Positions 17,196 to 25,563 of a stretch of DNA of 64,000 nucleotides are shown piece after piece. The notes below the pieces were generated by a model. The model made no database searches. It had not been told where the DNA came from and saw nothing but the letters and a program-made list of their open reading frames with translations. The DNA is from IDS-8 sp964424805. Its GTDB lineage: Bacteria > Pseudomonadota > Gammaproteobacteria > Steroidobacterales > Woeseiaceae. The position numbers were made by a program, and so were the translations under genes. Within the stretch, counting starts at the first letter, position 1. Each line of letters begins with the position of its first letter. The stretch lies in contig CAYRKH010000008.1 of assembly GCA_964424805.1 (NCBI GenBank), positions 1-64,000 on the forward strand, written 5' to 3'.

Positions 17196-17783
17196 ATGAC
17201 GAAGGCATTTGGAGCCGATACCGCGTTGCTGTCTATCGATGTGCAGCACGGGGTTGACGATTTGCAGCACTGGGGAGGCCCCCGCGGGCGCCGCAACAAT
17301 CCGCAAGCTGAAGAGAACATTGCGCGACTGCTGGAAGCCTGGCGACGCCGATCGCTTCCCGTGTTCCATACGCAGCATGATTCGACCGAGCCGAATTCGC
17401 CGCTCCGGCTGTCTATACCGGGTGGTCGAATCAAGGAACAGGCAGCGCCGATAGACGGCGAGACGGTGATTGTGAAGGACGTGCACAGCGCCTTCATCGG
17501 CACGCGCTTCCCGCTCCTGTTGAGGCGGCTGGACGTCCGGCGCCTGGTCTGTGTCGGTTTCTTCACGAACATGTGTGTTGCAACGACCGTGCGTATGTCG
17601 CAGAACCTCGGCTTCGACACCTATTGCATCTCGGACGCGACATCCTGCACGAACCGCATGGGCAGGGACGGCACCGATCACGATCCGGAGGTCGTGCACG
17701 AGATCACCCTCGCGACCCTGAACCGCGAGTTCTGCACGGTGCTGACGACCGACGAGGCCGTCGCCCTGGCGGGCGCGAATTGA
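17196..17783 (+). CDS. isochorismatase-family cysteine hydrolase
   Basis: Protein of 195 residues. The cysteine-hydrolase triad is visible: Asp15 in LLSIDVQ, Lys in ETVIVKDVHSAF, and Cys in FFTNMCVATTVRM. Family members hydrolyse amide, carbamoyl or enol-ether bonds (nicotinamidase, N-carbamoylsarcosine amidase, biuret or ureidoacrylate hydrolases). It is the first gene of a three-gene operon with an amidinohydrolase and a CocE-type hydrolase, which suggests a nitrogen compound as substrate. Isochorismate as substrate is unlikely: no enterobactin-type genes are nearby. Confidence 0.87.
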   Translation: MTKAFGADTALLSIDVQHGVDDLQHWGGPRGRRNNPQAEENIARLLEAWRRRSLPVFHTQHDSTEPNSPLRLSIPGGRIKEQAAPIDGETVIVKDVHSAFIGTRFPLLLRRLDVRRLVCVGFFTNMCVATTVRMSQNLGFDTYCISDATSCTNRMGRDGTDHDPEVVHEITLATLNREFCTVLTTDEAVALAGAN

Positions 17784-17803
17784 GAACGAGGGAGTCGCAC
17801 GGC

Positions 17804-18721
17804 ATGCGAAAGTTTGGTTGTCAGAACATGGTCGGGCGCCTGAGGCAGGTAATCGTACGGCGTCCGGATGAAGCCTTCGCGGAGGTGAACCCGGAGGACT
17901 GGAATTATCACGGGACTCCTGACCTCGGGCGCGCACAGGGAGAGCACGGGGCTTTTGTTCGCATCCTCGAGGAGGCCGGCGCCCATGTCGTGTTCCACGA
18001 CCAGCCGCTGGAAGGGCTGGCGGATGCGATCTTCACCCACGATTCCGCGCTCGTTACCGACCACGGCAGCATTGTGCTGCGCATGGGCAAGGCGCTGCGG
18101 CAGGGCGAGGAGGACGCCATGGCGCGCCTGCTCGCGAGGCTCGGGGTGCCGCCGCTGGGACGCCTGGAGGGTGAGGCACGTGCGGAAGGCGGTGACCTGA
18201 TGTGGCTGGACAAGGAGACGCTGGCCGTCGGTATCGGCTTTCGCACGAACGAGGAGGGCGCGGCGCAGCTGCGAGACCTCCTGGCGCCCGTCGGCGTGCG
18301 CGTGGTGACCTACGATCTTCCCGTCTACCAGGGGCGCGATGCCTGCCTCCACCTCATGTCGATGATCAGCATGATCGACGACGACCTGGCGGTGGTCTAC
18401 CTGCCCCTCATGCCGGTACGGCTGCTCAAGGAGCTGGAAAGCCGCGGTATCGGGCTGGTCGAGGCACCGGAGAACGAGTTCCTGCACGGCCAGGCGACGA
18501 ACGTGCTCGCGCTTGCTCCGCGCGACGTCGTGCTGTTACAGGGCAACCCGGTAACCGAGGAACGGCTGCGGGCCGCCGGGTGCCGCGTCCAGACCTATCG
18601 CGGCGACGAGATCAGCCTGAAAGCGGAGGGTGGCGCGACCTGCCTCACGCGGCCGGTGTTGCGCGACGATACCGGACCTGCCCTTAAAGCGAACGCGGAA
18701 GCCCCTCGGCGCCTGGCCTGA
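17804..18721 (+). CDS. dimethylargininase/amidinotransferase-family hydrolase
   Basis: Protein of 305 residues with the pentein fold of guanidine-modifying enzymes. Candidate catalytic residues are Asp80 (THDSALV), Glu128 (AEGGDLMWL), His183 (GRDACLHLM) and the nucleophile Cys280 (GGATCLTRPV). The family hydrolyses methylarginines or arginine to citrulline plus an amine or ammonia. The length and C-terminal Cys fit DDAH better than arginine deiminase (about 400 residues). ATG 17804 follows GAGGGAG and lies 20 bases after the isochorismatase stop. The true guanidino substrate is unknown. Confidence 0.82.
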   Translation: MRKFGCQNMVGRLRQVIVRRPDEAFAEVNPEDWNYHGTPDLGRAQGEHGAFVRILEEAGAHVVFHDQPLEGLADAIFTHDSALVTDHGSIVLRMGKALRQGEEDAMARLLARLGVPPLGRLEGEARAEGGDLMWLDKETLAVGIGFRTNEEGAAQLRDLLAPVGVRVVTYDLPVYQGRDACLHLMSMISMIDDDLAVVYLPLMPVRLLKELESRGIGLVEAPENEFLHGQATNVLALAPRDVVLLQGNPVTEERLRAAGCRVQTYRGDEISLKAEGGATCLTRPVLRDDTGPALKANAEAPRRLA

Positions 18722-18732
18722 GGCTGATGATC

Positions 18733-20613
18733 ATGCGGAGCACACTCCTGCTGCTTGCGATGGTGATGCTCGGCGCCGCGTTGCGGGCGGATGGGCAGGA
18801 GCGCACCGACCGCTTCGGCATCGACGCCGCCGAAGCGGCGGCCGTCATCGGCAATATGGACCGGGAGCGGCAGCTTCGCATCCCGATGCGCGACGGGGTC
18901 CGACTGAACGCCGACATCCTGTTTCCATCGGGGAACCGCGAAAACCTGCCGGCGATCCTGATTCGTACGCCCTACGGGCTCGAGGGCGAGATCGGCTCCT
19001 GGACCGGGCCGCTGTCGCGATGGCTGCAAGGCGGCTACGCGGTGGTGGTGAGCCACGAGCGCGGCCGCCACTGGTCCGAGGGTGAATACCGGGTACTTGG
19101 CGGCGCGTTCGAGGACGGGTACGACACCGTCGAGTGGATCACGCGGCAGGCCTGGTCGAACGGCAAGGTCGGCACCATCGGCTGCTCCTCTTCTGCGGAG
19201 AACCAGCTGGGCCTCGCCGCCACCGCGCATCCCGGTCATGCCGCGATGATCGCCATGAGCCCGAACGCCGGTATCGGCGTGATCGGGCCGCATCGCGAGC
19301 AGGGAAACTGGTTTCGCGGCGGCGTCAACCAGATGTGGATCAACTGGTACTACCCGGGCGGCTACCGCATACGGCCCGAGTTCCCGACCGATCTCACTCG
19401 TGAGGAGCGCATCCTGCTGGAGAAGTACTACGACATCGTGCCGAACATACCGGAGCGCAACCTCGCGCGCGCGGCGTGGCACCTGCCGATCCAGGACATG
19501 ATGCGCGCGCTGGATGCCCTGCCGACCGACTTCGACGAGTTCATCACGAGAACGCCGGCGGACCCGGCGTGGAACGAGATGGCCTTGGCGGACGAGGGGG
19601 ACCGGTTCGGCACTCCGGCGATCTGGGTGCTGTCGTGGTACGACTATGCCGTAGCGCCCGATATCGCCTTCTACAACTGGCAGCGGGAGAATGCCGCGAC
19701 CGCCAGCGCCAGGGATAACCAGTTCCTGATCATCGGCCCCACGACGCACTGCAAGCAGGGTTTCGAAAGCGAAAGCACGATCGTGGGCGAGCGCGACCTC
19801 GGCGACGCGCGCTTCGACTGGTTCGACGTTTTCGATGGCTGGCTGGCCCATTGGCTCAAGGGCGAGCGAAACGCCGCGCTGGCGCGCCCGAAAGTGGCCC
19901 TGTTCACGATCGGCAAGGGCTGGCAGGGCTACGACACGTTCCCGCCGCGGGGTGCGCAGCCAACGGCGTGGCATTTTGCCAGTGACGCCGGCGCCAACTC
20001 GCTGGCCGGGGACGGGAGGCTGGACCGGCGGCCGCCACGGGATGCGGGTACGGACAGCTACGTGTACGACCCGATGCAGCCCGTGCCCTCGGTCGGCGGC
20101 GGCGGCTGCTGCTACGGGGACGAGCTGGCTGGCGGGTCTTATGACCAGGCGGGCGTCCAGAGGCGCCACGACGTGCTGGTCTACACCAGTGAACCCTTCC
20201 GGGAACCGACCGAAGTTACCGGCTTCATCGACACGGTACTGTTCGTCTCTTCGGATGCGAAAGACACCGACTTTGCCGTCAAGCTCACGCAGGTGCTGCC
20301 GGATGGCCGCGCCTTCAACCTTGCCGATACGATTATGCGGGCCCGCTACCGGAACGGTTACGAGACGGAGACGTTCATGCGTCCGGGTGAGGTGTACGAG
20401 CTTCGCCTTCCGCCGATGGCAACGAGCGTCCTGCTCGACAAGGGGCACCGGATCCGGGTCGAAATTACCTCATCGAACTTCCCTCACTACCTGCGTAACC
20501 TGAACACCGGTGGCAACAACTACGACGAAAAAGCGGGTGTAGCGGCCACAAACACCCTCCACTTTTCGGCAGACCACCCGTCTCGCATTCTCCTGCCGGT
20601 CGTTCGCCGCTGA
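18733..20613 (+). CDS. secreted CocE/NonD-family hydrolase (S15-like)
   Basis: About 626 residues with a signal peptide (MRSTLLLLAMVMLGAALRADG). The alpha/beta-hydrolase domain begins RIPMRDGVRLNADILFP; the likely nucleophile is Ser152 in IGCSSSAE, with Asp in VLSWYDYA and His in GPTTHCKQ. A C-terminal jelly-roll domain (from about 430) is typical of the X-Pro dipeptidyl peptidase/cocaine esterase group. It should hydrolyse esters or acyl amides in the periplasm or outside. ATG 18733 (GAGG 9 bases upstream) is preferred over ATG 18727. It ends the operon with the amidinohydrolase; a TonB receptor follows. Confidence 0.85.
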   Translation: MRSTLLLLAMVMLGAALRADGQERTDRFGIDAAEAAAVIGNMDRERQLRIPMRDGVRLNADILFPSGNRENLPAILIRTPYGLEGEIGSWTGPLSRWLQGGYAVVVSHERGRHWSEGEYRVLGGAFEDGYDTVEWITRQAWSNGKVGTIGCSSSAENQLGLAATAHPGHAAMIAMSPNAGIGVIGPHREQGNWFRGGVNQMWINWYYPGGYRIRPEFPTDLTREERILLEKYYDIVPNIPERNLARAAWHLPIQDMMRALDALPTDFDEFITRTPADPAWNEMALADEGDRFGTPAIWVLSWYDYAVAPDIAFYNWQRENAATASARDNQFLIIGPTTHCKQGFESESTIVGERDLGDARFDWFDVFDGWLAHWLKGERNAALARPKVALFTIGKGWQGYDTFPPRGAQPTAWHFASDAGANSLAGDGRLDRRPPRDAGTDSYVYDPMQPVPSVGGGGCCYGDELAGGSYDQAGVQRRHDVLVYTSEPFREPTEVTGFIDTVLFVSSDAKDTDFAVKLTQVLPDGRAFNLADTIMRARYRNGYETETFMRPGEVYELRLPPMATSVLLDKGHRIRVEITSSNFPHYLRNLNTGGNNYDEKAGVAATNTLHFSADHPSRILLPVVRR

Positions 20614-20683
20614 CTCCGGGACGTTGCCGTTCCACCGGTGCAACACGGTCGCAGCGCCGCGGGCGTCATGCGGGCTCACAGGC

Positions 20684-20745
20684 ACAAATTATTCTGTAGG
20701 TGCCCGCTTATTCAAACGAATCTTTTAGATGCCCTTTGCTATTCT
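20684..20745 (+). promoter_or_regulatory. promoter with repeated ACAAAT box, copy 2
   Basis: ACAAATTATTCTG (20684-20696), TTATTC (20708-20713), ACGAATC (20716-20722) and extended -10 TGCTATTCT (20737-20745). All spacings equal those of the copy at 6070-6131. Predicted transcription start near 20752 gives a leader of about 28 bases to the TonB receptor start, including its GGGGGAA ribosome binding site. Confidence 0.52.
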
Positions 20746-20779
20746 CACTGAGGGCAGATGCTCGGGGGAAGAACAAGAT

Positions 20780-23008
20780 ATGAGCAATAAATCTGGCAAG
20801 AAGTCTGCAGAATCGCTGGCGGCACGTGCACCGCGTAAAGGCATCCTTACTACCTCTGCGCTGGCATCCCTTTCCGCGATCGCCGCCCAGGCGCAAACGA
20901 CGGGTGACGAAACCCGCGAGGGCAACGCAACGCTCGAGGAAATCGTCGTAACGGGACAGAAGGAGTTCTTCAGGCCGACCGACGCCTCCAGTGCCACCAA
21001 GTTCGACCTGCCGATTTTCGACACGCCGCAGAGCATTTCGGTCGTCACTGCCGACCTGATCGATTCGGCGCGACCCGAAGGTCTCCTGCAGGTGGCGAAG
21101 TACGTCGCCGGCGCCTACACCCTGGGCGATTGGGGCGGGGGAGGCATACTCAACGCCAGGGGCTTCGCGATCGACCAGGACAACGGGCTCAAGATCAACG
21201 GCTTCTCCACGCTCGGAACGCGTTTTCCCGATGTGGCGACGGTCGAGCGCATCGAGTTCGTCAAAGGGCCGACCGCGGTCGTTTACGGTGTAAATAATTA
21301 CGGCGGCACCGTCAACATGATTACCAAGAAGCCGCCGCACGAGTTCGAGGCCACGACCTCGCTGAGCTTCGGTTCCTACGATTACCAGCGGCTGGAATTC
21401 GACCTCGGCGGGCCCATTGGCGGGGAAAGCGTACGAGCCCAGCTCGTAGGTGTAGCCCAGGACCGCGGGTTCATCACGGACGGCGAGGAAATGGAGCGAT
21501 ACGCCGTCATGCCGACCGTCGCCTGGGATATCACCGACTCCACCTCGCTCAGTGCCACGGCTTTCATCCAGGACGAGACCCGGCGCTTCGGCGGTGACCT
21601 GACCTTGACGCTCGACGAGAACGGCAACCTGACGGTTCCGTGGGATGCGCCGAGAGACGTCTTTTTCGGGTTACCGGACTACAACAAGGACAAGACGGAG
21701 CACCGGCAGTACATTGGCCACCTGCGTCACGATTTCACGAACGGTTATGCGCTGGAAGGCCAGGTCGGCTACACCGATGTGCAGAATCGTTCACGATCCG
21801 TGTATGCGTACAACTATTCTGGCCCGGCGACCCCCACAACGTACATTTACAACCTGAACTATGCCAAGGGCATCGAGTCGGCGGATGCCGAGCTGCGTTT
21901 CAGCGGCGAGTTCGAGCTGTTTGGCCAGCGCCACAAGTTCCTCGTGAACGGCGAGCATCGGAGCATTAAACGCGACGACCCTCGCTACGCCTACGTCTTC
22001 CTGGGATCGACGTCCCAGCTCGACCCCGACTTCTCCGCCGTCGACATCAACGACCCCGGTTTCGAGTCGCCGCTGTCCGGATTCACCAAGGAGGATCGTG
22101 ACAACTATTCCATCGGCGCGCAGGTATTGTTCGAGCTGAACGACAAGCTCTCCTTGCTGGTTGGCGGCCGGCAAACGTGGTCGGATATCTCGTATGCCGA
22201 CATCAGGGACTTCGTGAGCGGCGTCGATCCCAATACGGCCGAGTACGAAATTACCGCGGACTACAGCATCTCGCGGTTCACGCCGCGCGTCGGGGTGGTG
22301 TACAGCATCAGGGAGAACCTGAACGCTTACGCAAGCTATAGCCAGGGTTTCATTCCGCAGACCGGCTCCACCCGAGCCCTCTCTGTCATCGATCCGGAGA
22401 TCGGTGACCAGTGGGAAGTCGGAGCCAAGGCCGAGCTCTTCGGCGGTTCGCTTGGTTTGAACACCGCGCTTTATGTCATCGATCGCGAGGACGTGCAGGC
22501 GCGTGACCCGCTGAATGTGCCCGGCGAGGACTTCGTCGTCGCGGGGCGCAGCCAGCGCCACTCGGGTATCGAGTTCGAGGCGCTGGGGAGAATAACCGAC
22601 GGCCTCAACATCGTGGCCAACTATACCTACCAGGAAACCGAGGTGACCCGTGACATCAACGAGGAGATCGTTGGCAGGCCCGTCGCCAACGTGCCTTACC
22701 ACCTGGCGAACCTCTTCCTTCAGTACCAGGTCCTCGAAGGTCCCCTGGCCGGCATCAATGCGAGCGTCGGCTACAACTACCACGGGGCGTACTGGCACCG
22801 CGAAGACAGCTTGCGCTTCAAGGTACCGGATCGCTACACGATGGACGCCTTCCTGGTCTTCGACCGGTTCGAGAAAGTGTCCTTCGACCTTGCCCTCACG
22901 AACATCACGGACGAGAAGAACTTCTACACGGTTTCCCAGAACCGCTACAGTAGCTTCATGCTGGATGAGCCGCGTATGCTGCGGGCGCGCGTCAAGGTTC
23001 GCTACTGA
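20780..23008 (+). CDS. TonB-dependent siderophore-type outer-membrane receptor
   Basis: About 742 residues. After a signal-like N-terminus (cleavage near SAIAAQAQ) comes a TonB box-like EEIVVTGQKE, then a plug with FDTPQSISVVTADLI and VKGPTAVVYGVNNYGGTVNMITKKP, the pattern of ferric-siderophore receptors. A 22-strand barrel fills the rest and ends in an aromatic-rich strand (LRARVKVRY). ATG 20780 is preferred over ATG 20729: GGGGGAA lies 9 bases upstream and the first ATG would precede the predicted transcription start. It imports a ligand across the outer membrane with TonB energy. No siderophore synthesis genes are in the window. Confidence 0.9.
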   Translation: MSNKSGKKSAESLAARAPRKGILTTSALASLSAIAAQAQTTGDETREGNATLEEIVVTGQKEFFRPTDASSATKFDLPIFDTPQSISVVTADLIDSARPEGLLQVAKYVAGAYTLGDWGGGGILNARGFAIDQDNGLKINGFSTLGTRFPDVATVERIEFVKGPTAVVYGVNNYGGTVNMITKKPPHEFEATTSLSFGSYDYQRLEFDLGGPIGGESVRAQLVGVAQDRGFITDGEEMERYAVMPTVAWDITDSTSLSATAFIQDETRRFGGDLTLTLDENGNLTVPWDAPRDVFFGLPDYNKDKTEHRQYIGHLRHDFTNGYALEGQVGYTDVQNRSRSVYAYNYSGPATPTTYIYNLNYAKGIESADAELRFSGEFELFGQRHKFLVNGEHRSIKRDDPRYAYVFLGSTSQLDPDFSAVDINDPGFESPLSGFTKEDRDNYSIGAQVLFELNDKLSLLVGGRQTWSDISYADIRDFVSGVDPNTAEYEITADYSISRFTPRVGVVYSIRENLNAYASYSQGFIPQTGSTRALSVIDPEIGDQWEVGAKAELFGGSLGLNTALYVIDREDVQARDPLNVPGEDFVVAGRSQRHSGIEFEALGRITDGLNIVANYTYQETEVTRDINEEIVGRPVANVPYHLANLFLQYQVLEGPLAGINASVGYNYHGAYWHREDSLRFKVPDRYTMDAFLVFDRFEKVSFDLALTNITDEKNFYTVSQNRYSSFMLDEPRMLRARVKVRY

Positions 23009-23152
23009 CCCGGTTTGCAGCGTGGCATCGGCTTCCCCGGTCGACCGGCGGCCGTGACGGCGCGCTGGTCGGCTTGGGCTTTTCTCGAGTAGTCAAGGGA
23101 TTGCATTCGGGGCACCGGATGTCCAGAATCCGGCCCTTTTGCGATAGTCCAG

Positions 23153-23986
23153 ATGCACCGAGTAGGCGCTGCGGAACCAATACGGTCAGCAGCAGATTCA
23201 ACGCCGTTACCGAGCCCGGTGTGCGCGTCCGGCAGGGAAGAGCCGCGCGTCCTGGCCGTTTTGCTGCGGTACTTCATATACGCCTGTGCCATTTCACTGC
23301 TGATGGTCCTGTTCCGGGTCATCGCGACGACCGGTGGGCCCGCCGGGTTCAGTGAAAACGGGATCGTCGAGTGGAGCCAGGTAGTGGTCCTCCTCTCCGC
23401 GGCGGTCGTCTTTGCCATCGTTGCCGCCCGACGCGCACAATCCCGCGCATTGTCGATTTCCCTGGCGGCGGCCGTCGTTGTCGCCGTCGTACGCGAACAG
23501 GACGCCCTGCTCGATACGCTCAATCCGCTGTGGGGCTGGAAGCTTCCGGTCGCGCTGATTGCGCTTGCCGGCGCGGCAATCGTTTACAGGGATCGACAGC
23601 GCTTCAAAACGGCGCTGGGGCAGCTCGTGCGGGGACGCGCTTTCACCCTGTTATGGTGCGGTTTCGTCATTGCCGTGCCGCTGGCGCAGCAGCTCGGCCA
23701 CGAGCCACTGCTCGAGGCTTTGTGGGGTGACTACTACGTCCGGGACCAGAAACGCGCGCTTGAAGAGATGCTCGAACTCATCGGCTATGCCGTGATTCTT
23801 ATGGGCGCGCTCGAGCTGCTGCTGTCCGGGAAAGACCGGCGTCCCTTCGCCAGGCGCGCCGGCGAACCTGACCGCGCCCGGAGGCAGGCCACCGCTCCAT
23901 CTTCGATCGCCTTGGTCGCAAAGCGCAACGGGGCAACGCCGCCTATGCCCGGTACCAGTCCCGCTTCAGGCGCGAGGCGGCGATGA
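23153..23986 (+). CDS. uncharacterised integral membrane protein
   Basis: About 277 residues with roughly six hydrophobic helices (from LLRYFIYACAISLLMVLF to LIGYAVILMGALELLL) and a conserved-looking loop VVREQDALLDTLNPLWGWKL. The C-terminal 50 residues are polar, basic and probably extra-membranous. No family is recognised with confidence. The start is uncertain: ATG 23153 or GTG 23219, neither with a good ribosome binding site. The last 44 bases overlap the end of the convergent MFS gene, so the true tail may be less conserved than the core. It follows the TonB receptor, but co-transcription is not certain. Confidence 0.6.
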   Translation: MHRVGAAEPIRSAADSTPLPSPVCASGREEPRVLAVLLRYFIYACAISLLMVLFRVIATTGGPAGFSENGIVEWSQVVVLLSAAVVFAIVAARRAQSRALSISLAAAVVVAVVREQDALLDTLNPLWGWKLPVALIALAGAAIVYRDRQRFKTALGQLVRGRAFTLLWCGFVIAVPLAQQLGHEPLLEALWGDYYVRDQKRALEEMLELIGYAVILMGALELLLSGKDRRPFARRAGEPDRARRQATAPSSIALVAKRNGATPPMPGTSPASGARRR

Positions 23987-25235
23987 GATAGAACGCCGCG
24001 CTCAGGAGATAGAAGCCGAGACCGTAAAGAATCGAGTACTGGAGGGCGTCGGCGCCGTAGAGGACGCTCATGCGGTCCGACATGAAGCCGAAGAACCAGG
24101 TGCCGACGCCGATCCCGAGCAGGTTGTTGATGAACAGGAAGCAGGCCGAAGCGGTGGCGCGCATGTTGGGCGGCACGATGTGCTGGATGGCCGCGAGGAT
24201 GGGGCCGAGCCAGGCGAGGCCCAGCGCCTGCGGAACCAGGAACAGGACGAATGCGGCCGCTAGCGTGGGCGCGAAAAGGCCGGCGGCGTAGACCGGCGCG
24301 GCCACCAGGAAGCAAACGGCGGGAATCAGCGCGTAGGCGCCGGGATTTGCTTTTCCGACCCGGTCACAGAGCCAGCCGCCGAACCACGTGCCCGCAAGGC
24401 CGCCCAGCAGGATGATCGCGCCGTAAAACCACGAGATCTCCATCAGCCCCAGCCCCAACGTCCGGCTGAAGAATGAGGGCAGCCAGAACATCAGCCCGTA
24501 GCCCAGGATCGAGCCCGACGCGGCGCCGAAGGACAGCAGCCAGAAGCTCGGCGTCCCCGCAAGCCGCTTCGCCACGACCGAAAACGGCGGCGCTGCCCCT
24601 GAGACGCTTCCCTCGGCGCTGTCATAGCCGCCCCGCGCGGGCTCTTCGATGCCCCAGCGGACGAGTGGCACCAGGGCGAGCCCCGCGACCCCGACGATAA
24701 CGAACGCGGACCGCCAGTCGAGGTGGCTGGCGAGCCAGCCGCCGAAGAAAATGCCGAGCGCCGCCCCGATCGGGATGCCGAAGGAAAAGACGGCAAGCGC
24801 CCGGGCGCGCCGCTCGGGCGGGAAGAAATCGCTGATGAGCGCGTAGGAAGGCGCAACGCCGCCCGCCTCGCCGACGCCGACGCCCATGCGGGCCAGGAAA
24901 AGCTGCCAGAAATTCTGCGCGAGGCCGCAAAGCGCCGTGAACGCGCTCCACAGCGCGAGGCTGATGGCGATGATGGAGACGCGGCTCTTGCGGTCGGCGA
25001 GCCAGGCAACGGGGATGCCGAGCCCCGTGTAGAAGAGCGCGAAGGCGAGCCCCCCCATCAGGCCGAGCTGCTGGTCCGTAAGCCCGAGCTCCGCCTTGAT
25101 CGGCACCGCGAGGATGCCGACGATCTGGCGGTCGATGAAATTGAAGATATACGCGAGGAGCAGGATGGCGAGCACGCGCGGCCCGCTCGCGGCCCGCACG
25201 ATCCCGTTCCCCGCCTGCCGGACGTTTACGGCCAC
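23943..25235 (-). CDS. MFS transporter (spinster-like)
   Basis: Protein of 430 residues with 12 predicted membrane helices. The first helix reads LLLAYIFNFIDRQIVGILA, typical of the spinster/SpnS-type MFS group. The loop after helix 2 has GIPVAWLADRKSRVS (MFS motif A) and helix 4 has GVGVGEAGGVAPSYALISD. These proteins export or import lipophilic or organic molecules by proton antiport or symport. Start is GTG 25235. It diverges from the TonB receptor at 25564 across a 328-base spacer and converges with the membrane protein gene. Substrate unknown. Confidence 0.88.
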   Translation of the reverse strand: MAVNVRQAGNGIVRAASGPRVLAILLLAYIFNFIDRQIVGILAVPIKAELGLTDQQLGLMGGLAFALFYTGLGIPVAWLADRKSRVSIIAISLALWSAFTALCGLAQNFWQLFLARMGVGVGEAGGVAPSYALISDFFPPERRARALAVFSFGIPIGAALGIFFGGWLASHLDWRSAFVIVGVAGLALVPLVRWGIEEPARGGYDSAEGSVSGAAPPFSVVAKRLAGTPSFWLLSFGAASGSILGYGLMFWLPSFFSRTLGLGLMEISWFYGAIILLGGLAGTWFGGWLCDRVGKANPGAYALIPAVCFLVAAPVYAAGLFAPTLAAAFVLFLVPQALGLAWLGPILAAIQHIVPPNMRATASACFLFINNLLGIGVGTWFFGFMSDRMSVLYGADALQYSILYGLGFYLLSAAFYLIAASRLKRDWYRA

Positions 25236-25563
25236 GCGCGCCTGGCCGCCGATCCCCGTGGCCCCCCGAATGCGTCCATTATCGACCTACCCCCAACGCT
25301 TCCCGCCGGAAAATGCGCACTTTAACGTTAATTCACCATCGTTAACGCCGATCGGCAAAGAATCGCCGCAAGCCCGCAGTACTTACGGGCATGGCGCAGC
25401 CCGAATCCCGGCAGGGCGTGCGACCAACGGTTATTAACTTGTCTCGAACCCCCGCCGCCGCTAACAAGGTCAGTCCGGCTGTGCCGGGCCGGGCCTGCCG
25501 GACAGGCGGCTCGGACGTCTACCGTATTCGAGCAACCGGGGTGACGCCGGGGGAGATTTTTAC
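25236..25563. other. 328-base divergent spacer between MFS and TonB receptor genes
   Basis: No gene is seen. It holds palindromes TTAACGTTAA (25322-25331) and CGTTAACG (25340-25347) and an AT-rich TTATTAACTT (25431-25440). A ribosome binding site GGGGGAG lies 8 bases before the ATG at 25564. Hairpin-prone GC-rich sequence (25460-25530) was checked for a cobalamin riboswitch; no B12-box-like core was found. Confidence 0.5.
25322..25347. repeat. two adjacent TTAACG palindromes
   Basis: TTAACGTTAA and CGTTAACG are separated by 8 bases, giving two AT-rich dyads in a GC-rich spacer between divergent genes. This is a plausible operator for either gene; the cognate regulator is not identified. Confidence 0.4.

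Noticed and set aside
18595..20448. 617-codon minus-strand frame over the DDAH and CocE genes
   Set aside because: Antisense shadow created by GC-rich codons; no ribosome binding site or motifs.
20614..20650. Terminator after the CocE gene
   Set aside because: A GTTGC/TGCAAC hairpin is possible but no T-run follows.
25236..25563. Cobalamin riboswitch ahead of the BtuB-like receptor
   Set aside because: GC-rich hairpins occur, but no B12-box-like core sequence was found.
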